Assembly (NCBI RefSeq): GCF_028389875.1
Contig: NC_084665.1
Location: 3,472,001 to 3,536,000, forward strand
DNA: 64,000 bases
Source: Rhea pennata
Lineage: Eukaryota > Chordata > Aves > Rheiformes > Rheidae
Direction of reading: 5' to 3'
Under the pieces are notes generated by a model. It was given only the letters and a program-made list of their open reading frames with translations. It was not told the DNA's origin and ran no database searches. Shown one piece after another: positions 10,601-21,245 of the stretch (the first letter of the stretch is position 1; each line of letters starts with the position of its first letter). A program made the position numbers and the translations under genes.

Positions 10601-13600
10601 CACACCAGTTGGGTCCCTGGAAGGTTTCCCACTGATGGGAGCCCTACAGCAGTCCTGGTCTGGCCTAACTCCCTTGAGTGCCTCTGATTTCCAGCCTGAG
10701 CTGTGCCTACCCTTCCTAGTAGGCAAAGGAGCCTGTTGCCACCAGGGGTCTCTCCCTTGTGCAGCCCATGTTTGTAAGCACTTGGATTTGTCGGCTTCTC
10801 TTGGATGAAAAAGCAAACAAGCCCTCTGTGTGTCTTGTGATGAGACAGGTTGTCTGTGCCTGGAGTAACCTGGAGGTGCAGGAAGGGCTGCGCATGGCAG
10901 CTGACCTGTCCCTGCCGTGGTTTGTCCACAAGCTCTCTCTTAAATCTTCCCCTAGAAATGTCAACTGGCCCCAAAGGAAATGAGCTCCTGGGGCAGTTAC
11001 TCCTCAGAGGAGGTCTTCTAGACATAGTGTTTCTCCATCTACTTTCTGATGCAGGTGCTGCTTGGTGCCCTGCGGGCTCCATTTCTGGACTGGCAAGCTG
11101 TGATGCCTGCTGTGGGATGTGTGGTTGCACCTCGTGGCCATGGCCAGGATTTGATGTGGGACTGGAAGAGCCCTGTGGTTGCTATGAGGCTAAGAGCCCG
11201 GCCTGGTGCTCTAGTGGCGATCACCTCTGTTGAGACAAACCCAGGAGCCCTGTAAGGGCAAAGGGAGCCTGTGGGCGGGCCAGGCTACGTGGCTGGTGCT
11301 GAACTGGTAGGCCTTGCTCTGCTGAGGGGTGGGTGGTGTGCAGGGCTGGGCTATAGGTGCCGTGTCTGATGAGGTGACAGGGAGTTAAGTGTCTAGACTG
11401 CTTGTGTTGCAGCTGGGGCTGGGGAGCAGTGCTGTGAAGACAGCAGCTATGCTCTGACAGCAGTGCTGTTGTGCTCTGACCCACATGGTGTTTTTTGAAG
11501 GCCCCAAAGAAATGGCACCCATCAGTAATCCCTTCAATGCTGCTATGTGTGGGAGGGGATTTTAGAGAAAGCTCAAGAGCTTGGGACTGGAGTAAAAGCC
11601 CTCATCTGGTGACCTGCTTTGGGGAGGTGGGGCTCTCTGCCTGAGCTGGAACCTTAGGCAGGTGCTAGAGCCCAGGAAGGGTTCTCCCATGTACCACCAA
11701 GACTGATTCTCCTGTAATGCCCCTGTAATGATGCTGGCTGGTGGGCTTGGGACCTGCTCAGCAGCATCATCCCAGGCAGCCCCTGGGAGCCACAGTGCTG
11801 GAGCAGGATTGACTCATTCATGAAGAGAGGAACTGCCCAGGGTCCTGCTGCAGTACCTGGACTGGCCTGGGCCATGCTGTCTGGTCCCATCCTGTTGAGC
11901 ATTCATGGTGCTGTAGGCCTGGTATAGGCATCTCCCCTCGGTGTGTTGCACCCCTCTACAATGTTTCCCCTAGGCCTTGTTCTGCAAACCAGAGCTTGCA
12001 GTGAGATCTGGAGTTGGGCGGGTTGATATGCAGATGGACCAGCAAGGGGAGGGCCTTCAGGGCTTGCTCTGCTGCCTCAGATGTCCTTGCTCCCCCCTGC
12101 CCCAGGTGATCCTAGCTGGGGGTGGCCCATGGCTTTGCTGCAGAGGCTTGGATTCTGCTGCTGGCTGTCCCTGTGCACATGATCTGGGCTTTGCAGAGTG
12201 CTGGGGAGAGCCAAGGTGCCTGAGGCTTCTAGCCATCACAGTCTGGCTGTGGGAGGCAGTGGGGGTCTCATGCTGTGGGCTGTCCTACCTCCCTTCCTGT
12301 ACTGAGAGCTATCATTGCAGCCTAAGAGAAACGCAGTGGAGGAGGGAGGAACCTGGGTCTCACCTGGGGCACAGTGGGGGGGGGGGGACAGGATTGGAGC
12401 CTGCTGCTGTGGCCTTCTGCCCACGCAACTCTGCTTTTGTGACTGTGCTGGGATTTGCCCTTGTGTCCGCAAAGAGTCCTGATGATTCCCCAATGATGCC
12501 ATGGATCTTCTTAGGATGCCTCTTCCATCCCCAAGAGGATGTAGCAGCAGGGGATGCTGAGAGCCATGGCTGGTTGAGGACTCTGTTTCAGAGGCGTTCA
12601 GCTGCAGGGTTAGATGTGGAGATGAAGGAGCCAACTGAAAACATTGTGGGTCCTCCCTTGGGTGGGGGGTTCTGCCCTGTCACCTGGGTGGGGAGGATGC
12701 CCACAGCCTTCATGCCCTGTGTAGGATGGTGGGAGCCTGCGGTTGAGCTCATGGAAAGTGCATCTGCCTAGCTCTGCTCCGTTATCACGTGCCTTTTCTA
12801 ATTCGGACCACGAGGACTGTGGTGCCAAGGTGGAGGGGCTCTACTCTCCTCCTTCCCTGGGCCCTGGGGCAGGGCTGGGTGCCCAGGATTGGCTCTCCCT
12901 GTCCAAAATGGGCTGCCTTCCCTTTTTTAGCTGTTCGTTGAGCTGTGAATTCCTTGTTCCTGGCAGCTTGACAAGCTGGGAACAAGGCGTAGCACGTGGG
13001 AGACATGGGCCCACCAGCCTGCAGCGGGAGGGGTGGGAGCACAGCGTCCTTAACCCTTCCCAGGCGCGCTGGCGGCCATGGCAGGGCACGGGGACAGCAG
13101 ATCTTTGCGGCACATGCTCGGTGATAGCTTTTGGAACAGCGTCTTCACAATCCAGGCTAGCTGAGCAGGATGGGAGAAGGGCCATGGAGACCTCGAGTAT
13201 CCAAAAGAGGATCTGGGGGAAGGAGGCGTGTTAGGTGCAGCATAACTGCATGGGGCAATCGCAACCGTGCTGGGCTCACTTGGCTCCTGCAGATCCACAC
13301 CATGTCCTGCTGCATGCTTTGTAGCTGCAAAAACCAGGGCACTGGGTGCCCTGCATCCTCCTGCCTTAGTCCCAGACCCAGGAGAGCCCTGTTGCTCCTG
13401 GTGCCTGACTTTCCTGACGTTGCTGTCGTCAGCCTGGCATTGGCGCTCCTTGTAGGAGCATGGTGCACACTGGCTGTAGCTAACGTGTGGGATCCATTGG
13501 AAGCACTTGCATTGTGCCAGTCTCCTGCTAGTGGTCCGGATCCTTACTCTTGGCCATGCTCTCCCTTCTCTTTGGCTCTCGGAGCTTTGCAGAGGCACTG

Positions 13601-16600
13601 TGTTGCCTGGAACGTGCTAAAGAAGTTGTCAGGGCTGAGTTTGGGCCTCACTGGCATTTCTGGTGCTCGGAATCGGGTCCGACCCCTCTCCACCACCCTT
13701 TCCGTGTGTGGCTGACCGCTGTCTTCAACAGCCAGTTCTCAGCTTGCTCTTAGCCCTGTGTTCCCTGCTGTAAGGAATGTGGTGTGTATTCCTGAGAGAC
13801 GATGTTATGTGTGCCTTTGAGACTGTCCCTGCAAGGACTGCTCTTGCCTTTTGGGTGCCAAGGCTCTTCCCTTCTTACAGCCTAAGGTGACTCCTGGGTC
13901 CCTGGAGAGGGAAAGAGTTGCTCTGTCTCATGATGTCTTGTGAGGTTTCTCAGGGGACCTGTGCAGCCCTGGGCTTGCATCCAAGGTTGACACTGAGCTC
14001 TCTCCAGCTCTCCTGGTGCTGCGTTGTTGGGCACAGTCTCATCATGTTTGCTCAAGAGACTCTTCTCTGCTCCATTTGCTTGCAGTGGGCTATGGTTTGG
14101 CACAGAGTTGCAAACTATGGTGTCTAGCTTGGCTGTGTGGGCAGATGTTGACTGGACCAAGGACCTGGGCTGAGCTCTCACCATCTTGTCTCATCCCACA
14201 GGACACGCTGAAGCCGGCGTTTACCGTCACCAACCTGCCAGGAACAACGTCCACCATCCAGACAGCCCCCACCACCTCGACCTCCATGCAGGTCAGCAGC
14301 GGCCCCTCCTTTCCCATCACTAATTACCTGGCGCCTGTGTCTGCCAGCATCAGTCCCAATGCTGTCACAAGTGCCAACGGAACAGTGCTGAAGACTACCG
14401 GAGCCAGTGCGGTGACATCCGGGGGCCTCATGCAGATACCTACCGGCTTCACTCTCATGTCAGGTCAGTGTCTGTCAGGGCTGAGGACTGTGTCCGTCCG
14501 TCTCGTTACCTGGAGTGCATTGCTGCGCTCCCTGGGAGAGGAGGCCGAGTGGCTGGTGGAGGCAGAGTGGCTGCTGCTGTAGGGTGAAGCTGGCTGGGCT
14601 CTGTTGCTTGAGCCCAACCGAGCCAGAGGCTGGAGAAGGGACAAGTAGTGACTGTTTCCCCCAGGGCACTGTTAGCTGGCTCTGTTGCTGGGAATGACGT
14701 GATGGCAGAGAGCTGAGCTGGGACCCTAGGGCAGCACCAAGGAGCCGGGAGGGAGTGAAAAGAGCTGGTCGTGACGAAGCCTTTCTTTCTCCCTCCTTTC
14801 GGCAGGTGCTTCCCTTTCTCCGGGGACCCCTACCATTCCTTTCGCTCAGTTACAGCCGCACTCCCTGGCTCTTTCCAGCCAGCAGGGCCAGGCGGTTGCG
14901 GGTACGGCTGGACAGCTGCAGCAGGCACAGCAGACAGTCTTCCGCTTCCCTGCCAGAGCTGGAGGGCAGATCGTGTCGCTGACAGGTCAGCACTCGCTTC
15001 TCCTCCCCGTGCTTGAGGTGGGGGGATGGAGGTACCCCTAGGGGGGACCCAGGCTGGGTCCCAGGACCTAGCCAGAGAGCTGATCCCAGCAGAGGCAGGA
15101 GTATGGAGGAGGAAGAGTGCAAGGGGCCCTGGCTGCAGCCTTGGGGGGAGAGGTGGGGAGGCAAGAGCAGCATCTTAGAGGATACAAACTAAGGGGAGCA
15201 GCAGGTTGTCCGTCTTCTGCCCTCAGGTTTACCCTGGGTCTGATGAAAGTAGAGGAGACATGTTCACTGGTGGAGCCACACTAAGGCTGAGCTGTGCTGT
15301 TGGGAGGTGTGGCAGACAGAGACTCTGGGGATTCAGATGCCCAGTGAGTGTTGTTTTGCATGTTGGTATTTGGCTCTGAGCAGCTGCCCTTGCTTTTGGA
15401 TACAGATTTGCTGTCAGTTGCTAAACGATAGTGCAGGGGATGAGTTACGAGAGACCCAAAGCGATGGAAGGAAGTGTCATTGTGCTGTCTTGTGCGCATC
15501 ATCCCTTGTAGGAATTCCTCGTTGTGCCAAGTTGAGGCCGCGCAGATGTTGTGCTAGGGCTTGGCGTGTTCCCAGCTGTGGTTTCAGACCGCAGGGCTAG
15601 GCTTTCCTTCGTGGGGGAAGCTGTGACATGGGTACCATGAGACAGCGTATCTCATGTCCTGCCTGTTTGTGCCTAAGACGATGAGTCTGCTGGCCTGTGT
15701 GCTTTCCTGGGGCCTTCAAAGAAGCAGGTGGACAGCGTGGTCCTGCACAAGGGAAGCTGGGTTTCCCTTGTGATCCTCAGGAGCTATGGGGATAATGAAT
15801 GTGTGTCTTTGGTATGGTGAGTGGGCAGATGCCCAGCCTGGGTGAACTGGCCTTGTCTCTGCTCTGCGGTGTCCCTTGCTCTTCTCTCCTAAGCCTGAGC
15901 GTGGAGGTAGTGGAGCCCTGCTGGCCTAGGTATTTGGGCACACAGTTTTTGTGATGCTGTTAGCTGATCTTTGCCTAACAACAAAGTTCTGTTCTGCTTG
16001 GCAGAACATGGGGAGCACTGGGGGTTCATGCTAGTCCTCTTCTGGCACGCCAGGTCTTCTGTGCTGTGCCCTAATGGATCCAGGAGTGGTGAGAAGGTCC
16101 CACATATCCCTGAACTATGCCTGGGAGCTGGAGAAAAACTGCTGTGGCCTTTATTTCCCAGGAAAGAGCCCTGCAGGCCAGCCAGCCCTTCCTTGGCTGC
16201 TGTGTGTCAGCAAAGGCCAGGTTTTAAGGCAGGGCCTTATTTCTGCCACGTGCTGCCCTTGGTTGCCCTTCCCCAGTGCAGGGCAGAGTCAGGCTGCAGA
16301 GCTCTGCGTGGCCTGAATGGGACTGGGGTGGGTAGTGTGGCGGGGTGTCTGCATGCCCTGCGCAAGCCCAGAGCACCCATGTTGGTCTTCAGGCTCCAGG
16401 GCTCCTTTCTTTCCCCAGGTGGTACCATGGCGCAGCAGGTCCCAGTCCAGGCGATCCAGGTGCACCAGGCACCGCAGCAGACGTCCCCCTCTAGTGACAG
16501 CAGCACTGACCTTACCCAGACCTCTTCCAGTGGAACAGGTAATCAGTACACTATCGTAACTGTATTCTCTCTTCCTTCCTAACTGCTGCTGCTAACAACC

Positions 16601-18599
16601 TCCCCTGACAGACTTTTTGTCTGCTCCTTGCCCATGACTCTTCTCAGTCCAGTTCTATCTCAGCTTTTCTGACAGCTTCTTGGGGGTTATTTATCCCCAG
16701 ATTCATGTGTCTGGAAACAGTCCTCCTGTTCCCAGCCCCTGGGGCTGGCTGTGCTACATCTAGATAGATGTTGCTGGGCATAGGGCATCTCACGTGGAGT
16801 TGCTGAGCTTCTACAGATCTGTCACCTGCTCTTATTTGCAGCATGTAGCTAGGGAACAGGCTGCTGTAGTCTTCCCAGTTCCCAGCTGATTTCTTGGGGC
16901 AATGCTCGCTCACTTAGCCCTTAGCACAAGGCATTGTCTCATGTCCACTTGGTTTTTACTGTACATGCAGAGGACAACTCTGCCGTCAGCAAAATCCAAG
17001 TTCAGGTGCCCAGATGTGGACTGAACTGAGTTCAACAGCTTTATTAAAGCATCATTAGGAAACATATCTTGGGTTGAATTAGATTCTGGGATATTGGCTA
17101 CCATGCCTTTCCTTCCTCTCATCCTCACTGACACAGGGAGAGGTTTGAGCTCTCTTGCCCTTTGCCTTGGGTTTTTCCCTGGGAGTTTGGGAGAACAAGA
17201 CTGGTGTTTCTGTGTCCCTGCTGATCCAGGGCACTCTGCCAGAGGACTCCTGGAGCTGGCTGTGCCACCCCTTTGCGGGGGAGAAGGGGCGGGGGGCACG
17301 TAGTAGCTGAGGGAGAGATGCTGAGCAGCCTCCTTTCCTGTGGCTTATGTGTGTCTTGGTGTCAGTGACCCTCCCGGCAACCATCATGACGTCGTCTGTG
17401 CCAACCACTGTGGGTGGCCACATGATGTACCCCAGCCCACATGCGGTGATGTACGCGCCCACGTCTGGCCTCACGGATGGTGGACTCGCAGTCCTCAACG
17501 CTTTCTCACAGGCGCCTTCGGCAATGCAGGTGTCCCACAGCCAGGTCCAGGATCAGGGTAAGCTGTGTGGGGTGATGCTCCCCTACGTACTCTGGCACCT
17601 CCCTTTTGTCTTCCTCACAAATACGAATGTTACATTTTTATTCTGAAGGGATTTCTCCTAAGTGGTCTTAGCTGTGCCATGCAAGGCCTGGCAAGGGTGG
17701 TGCTTGACATGTGCTTTTAGATCTCCCGTCGTTCTCTGTGCAAGGGATTTCTTTCACCATTTGCTAGCGAAAATGTGAGGGTTGCCTGTGGGGTGGGATA
17801 CAGGAGAGGCAGCAGAGAGAGCTGGGGGAGCAGCCCTGCTGGCTGCTCTGGAAAGGGTATGTGGCTGCGTGAGAGGATGAAGCAGAATGAAGCCTTGCAG
17901 GTGACACTTGGATGGGGGCTTATGCCTCTTTCTCGCAGCATTTGGAAAAACAGTGCACGTGGCTTTCACCTGGGATGCCTTAGCGCATGCAAACAGACAC
18001 CTTCATCCTTGTGAAGCTTCACAGAGCTGAGAGGAAGGGCTCAGGAAAGGACCCGTAGGGGAGCGCCACTTAGGGGACATGTCATTCCTGCTTTCCCTCT
18101 GTCCCTGGCAGGTGGTGTCCCCCAAGTGTTCTTGACAGCTCCATCAGGCACTGTTCAGATCCCGGTCTCAGCTGTCCAGCTTCACCAGGTAAGCGTAGAG
18201 GGCTGCTTGCAGGTGTTGAGGGTGTCCTCGCTCCCCTCACGAGGAAGTGTTGAGCCTGCTCTGTCCCTGCTTGCAGGTCCTTTGCAGGTCCTTTGCAGGT
18301 CCAAGCAGACCTGAGCACATGGGTACGGCCGGTCCTCAGGTCTCTGAGAGCTGGGAATGCTGCCTATTCCACCTGCCTCTGGGCCTGGAGGTTTTGTCCT
18401 CCTTGACTGGGTGCCCAGGAGGGATGGTGCCACCCCAGCTGCTGCTGTGTCTGATCTGAGGGCATGCCGTCCCCCAATGCTCGCTCCTCCCTTCTCTCTC
18501 TAGATGGCTGTCATCGGGCAGCAGAGCAGCAGTGGCAGCAGCCTGACGGAGCTGCAGGTGGTCAACTTGGACACCTCACATGGCGCCAAGAGTGACTGA
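7634..18599 (+). CDS. SRF: SRF, serum response factor (complete)
   Basis: Nuclear MADS-box transcription factor that binds CArG boxes as a dimer with MRTF or TCF cofactors. Eight exons join without a frame break: 7634-8074, 9004-9270, 14202-14463, 14806-14985, 16419-16538, 17366-17557, 18112-18188 and 18504-18599 (TGA 18597-18599). That is 544 residues, or 484 without the fourth exon; human is 508. The start MLPSQAG matches the family and is the first in-frame ATG. The N-terminus has an acidic Ser-rich patch (YSGSEGDSESAEEEELG) and Ala/Gly tracts. The MADS core spans about residues 114-200 (GRVKIKMEFIDNKLRRYTTF..), split by the 929-bp intron 1 after GIMKK. Exons 3-8 encode the Q/S/T-rich transactivation domain, ending ELQVVNLD. 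The 192-bp exon at 17366 equals the mammalian exon 5 that is skipped in SRF-delta5. The exon at 14806-14985 is unusual (see separate entry). Confidence 0.97.
8075..9003 (+). other. SRF: SRF intron 1
   Basis: GT..AG intron of 929 bp (donor AAG|GTGCGG, acceptor CAG|GCCTATGAG) within the MADS-domain coding region. The first half continues the CpG island. No other feature is recognised. Confidence 0.9.
9271..14201 (+). other. SRF: SRF intron 2
   Basis: A 4.9-kb intron, the longest in this SRF gene. Apart from the CArG/MCAT/E-box cluster at 9636-9757, no exon, RNA gene or repeat family is recognised. Frames here lack family resemblance. Confidence 0.8.
9636..9757 (+). promoter_or_regulatory. SRF: Candidate intronic SRF enhancer: CArG, MCAT, E-box cluster
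   Basis: Within about 120 bp: a perfect palindromic CArG box CCTTATAAGG (9636-9645); an MCAT/TEAD motif CATTCCT (9685-9691) overlapping a one-mismatch CArG CCTTATAAGC (9689-9698); an E-box CAGCTG (9701-9706); and a second TEAD-type GGAATG (9752-9757). CArG, MCAT and E-box motifs typically combine in cardiac and smooth-muscle enhancers. Motif presence is seen directly. Enhancer function and autoregulation are inferred. Confidence 0.55.
14806..14985 (+). CDS. SRF: SRF additional 60-codon exon (phase 1-1)
   Basis: Bounded by acceptor CTTTCGGCAG and donor ACAG|GTCAGC, with a pyrimidine-rich tract before it. It is exactly 180 bp, enters and leaves in phase 1, and has no stop. The peptide continues the style of the SRF activation domain: SLSPGTPTIPFAQLQPHSLA near its start, a Q-rich LQQAQQ and then VFRFPA near its end. 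In mammalian SRF as I remember it, FTLMPG runs directly into GAVAQQ with no such block. Skipping it keeps the frame (484 residues). It could be constitutive in this lineage, a cassette exon, or an ancestral exon lost in mammals. Confidence 0.7.
14986..16418 (+). other. SRF: SRF intron after the additional exon
   Basis: GT..AG intron of 1.43 kb. Frames inside lack resemblance to SRF or other families. No repeat is recognised. Confidence 0.8.
16539..17365 (+). other. SRF: SRF intron before the exon 5 homologue
   Basis: GT..AG intron of 827 bp directly before the 192-bp exon that is alternatively skipped in mammals. Nothing else is recognised. Confidence 0.8.
17558..18111 (+). other. SRF: SRF intron after the exon 5 homologue
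   Basis: GT..AG intron of 554 bp. No further feature is seen. Confidence 0.8.
18271..18302. repeat. 11-bp direct repeat, three copies
   Basis: TTTGCAGGTCC repeats head to tail about three times (first copy one base short) in the last SRF intron. Each unit contains a CAG|GT. Confidence 0.85.
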
Positions 18600-18719
18600 G
18601 GCCTCTGCTGCTGGCCTTGTGCTGTCCCTGGCCTGTTACGCCGGTGCCGGGGCTGGCAGCAATTCCTTCTCGTACAGACTGCACCAGTTATTTATTGTTG
18701 CCTTTTCACGTTTCCTTCA

Positions 18720-18782
18720 CCCACACATGCACACACACACACACGCATGCACACACACATGCACGCACACACACACACCCCC
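18720..18782. repeat. (CA)n-rich microsatellite in the SRF 3' UTR
   Basis: Interrupted CA repeat with CATG interruptions, followed by a C run. Confidence 0.9.
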
Positions 18783-18956
18783 CTGCCCTCCCCAAACACA
18801 CAGGCACGTGTGTGGGGCTGCTGGACCCACACCATGGATGGAGCTGTGCTGGGGCCATGCAGGGCTTGGGGGCGTTTGGATGCTGCGATAGCTGTGCTTT
18901 TCTCACGCCAGCCAAAGAAACTTGTCCCTCATGGGGAGGGCGTGCTCCGCGCTGTA

Positions 18957-18962
18957 AATAAA
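18957..18962 (+). terminator. SRF: SRF proximal poly(A) signal AATAAA
   Basis: Canonical hexamer 358 bases after the stop codon. Use would give a short transcript. Confidence 0.5.
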
Positions 18963-19952
18963 TACTGCGAGCCGTTCCCAGTTGGAGGCTCTGGCTCCTT
19001 CAGGATGCTCCAAGTCTCCTCAGGCCCAGATCTGTCCCACAGGCCACAACCCAAAGCGGCACAGGCTAAGGCTGTGCTGTTGGCCTCAGCAATGTGCCTT
19101 TGGGAGGGGTGACGCGTCCTGGCCTCAGCAGCTGGCTCTGGGCTTTGAGGAAGAGCAGTCAGCTCAGATGTGCATCTCGGGCTCAGCCTGTGTGCGCTCC
19201 CTCCGGACAGCGGTGGGGGCCTCCTCAGGCAGGGTGCAGCCTGCAGCCCGTGGCCTCGTCCCCCTCGTATGCACTACAGCGAGCCCTCGGCCCTCAGTGC
19301 CTCCTTGTTGGGCCGCCCAGCAGGTTTGAAGCCCACCGTGCTCTGCTGCCGGCAGACGCCACCAAAGTGGTCAGTGGGTGCCCAGGACCGCGATGACACC
19401 CCCAGAGACCTTTTGGGGCACGCTGCGGCTATCCCAGCACCACGCTCTTGTCTTGGCCCTCGCTGTGAGCAGTGCAGCCTCCGTACATCCAGGGGGATGT
19501 GTCTGGGTGTCTCCTACATCCTTCTGCGGCTCTGCTCAGCACTTCCTAAATTCCTGTGTGATACAAGGTGAAGAAACAACACCAGTGTCAAAGAGAAGAG
19601 CTCACAGGGCACCAAGCTGCTGGGCAGGTGGCAGGTGCTTCCTCTGGGCACCAGGGTGGCCAACAGGCTTTCCTAGGCTATGGAGGAGCTGCTGAGACAC
19701 CTGTGCAGGCATGGCAGGGCTGGGGGAAGAGGGCTGGAGCATGCCTGCTCCTGCAGGGTTGTTCCTGCAAGCGGCTCTGCTACCTAGCCCTGTCCCTGGA
19801 GGGAGAGCAAGCAAGTGAGAGAAGCTGCTGAACCCTTAGGGGAAGAAGCAGCTACTGTAACTTTTTTTTAAGTTAAAGACAAAAGAAGCCTTGAAAAAAA
19901 ATGACTTTATTTTTCTAAGTGTTAAACTCAGTATTTATGTAATTCTTTAAGG

Positions 19953-19958
19953 AATAAA
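19953..19958 (+). terminator. SRF: SRF middle poly(A) signal AATAAA
   Basis: Canonical hexamer in AU-rich surroundings, with GT-rich sequence downstream (GTTTGG and GGGGTTTGT). Confidence 0.6.
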
Positions 19959-21048
19959 AGTTTGGCTCCTGTACAGTTTTCATGGGGTTTGTACCTGGGA
20001 GATGGGAGAGGGGTGGGTGGGCATGGAGACAGGAAGGGGCCTTGCTTTTGAGTTTGTATTGTAACCTTGGATAATGTTCCTTCAGCATTAGCGTTTAAGC
20101 TGCGCTTTCTGCCCACCAGCACGTGCCAGGGACTGAGCTGGATGCTTGTGTTCTTCTTCCCTGCACTGAGGACTCAATACCTGTAATTTCAGGCTTAATT
20201 GGTGGGAGGCAAGCAAAGCAGCAGCTGCCCTGTAGGAGTGAAGAACCTGTCCCTTTGGAGTAAGGGGCTTGCAGGAGTGCCTGGCAGCCCCATCCATCTT
20301 TGCTCTAGGGGAGTGTGGCTGTTTTGGCCTGGAACAATGCTGCCCACAACTGCCTGAGGGGCTGTGGGCATCCCCACTCCCCCTGGGGCTCCAGTGGGCT
20401 GATCCCTGCTCTCCATCTGCTTGTGATGCAGGCAGCTTCTCCTAAACTCTGAGCCACTCCTTAACGCGCAGGTACGCACAGGGCCTTTCCAAGTCCCCGT
20501 GTGCCAAGGCATCTCCCAGAATGATCTGCCATGCAGCCTCTGAGGGGCCCATGTGGAGCAGGGTGGCCTGTATGGTGACAGTGACATAGCATGCTGCCTC
20601 CTTTTTGTAGCCTTGCTCGTAACAGTGGTGGGTATCCTGCAGCTGGGAGCAATGGGGTTGTTTTTAGGTATATGGAGGCTGCTCAGTGATGCCTCCAAAA
20701 AACAGAAAAAAAAAAAAAAAGAGTTAGCTAAGAGTTTGCCTACGGAGAAAAACAGGGGTTGGGGTTTGTGTTATACTTTGCCTCAGCAAGATCATCATGG
20801 CCTGGCTTTGCTCTGCTTTGCTTTGCTAGCACTGTGGAGCAGAGCTGTTGGGCTGGGGTGGCAGGAGCACCACTGCTGCTACGGGGTGTTGCGCTGCATC
20901 CCCTCTCTGGCTCCCTAAAGGTAACCGCTGGTTAAACGCTAATGGTGTATTTTATTTAAGTGCAGACTTGTAAGAACACTTGTTTATCAGGGACGAAACG
21001 ACATTTATTGTGTGGTGACATTTTTAGTTCATTTTACTGGTTTGGGGG

Positions 21049-21109
21049 TTGTGTGCGTGTGTGCATGAGTGAGCGTGTGTGTGTGTGTGTATCTATGTGT
21101 GTGTGTGTT
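21049..21109. repeat. (GT)n microsatellite in the SRF 3' UTR
   Basis: Interrupted GT/TG dinucleotide array close to the distal polyadenylation signal. Confidence 0.9.
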
Positions 21110-21219
21110 TGGGGGGATATTTTTTTTCCAGTTTCCAGGGTTGTGTTTCTGGAAGGATGTGGAAGTAATCACAGTACTATGTACAGAGCTTTCTTTTGTA
21201 TTAAAAAAATTACTCTTTC

Positions 21220-21225
21220 AATAAA
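21220..21225 (+). terminator. SRF: SRF distal poly(A) signal AATAAA
   Basis: Canonical hexamer 2.6 kb after the stop, with a GTTATCATTTTGTG stretch downstream. It is the last canonical signal noted before the spacer and gives a transcript near the long mammalian SRF mRNA size. Confidence 0.6.
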
Positions 21226-21245
21226 TGTTATCATTTTGTGCACAG

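Larger units (their letters stand above)
18600..21245 (+). other. SRF: SRF 3' UTR
   Basis: About 2.6 kb from the stop to just past the last of three AATAAA hexamers, close to the long 3' UTR known for mammalian SRF. It contains CA and GT dinucleotide arrays, an A run (about 20705-20720) and ATTTA-type AU-rich sequence near 19930. Confidence 0.7.
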
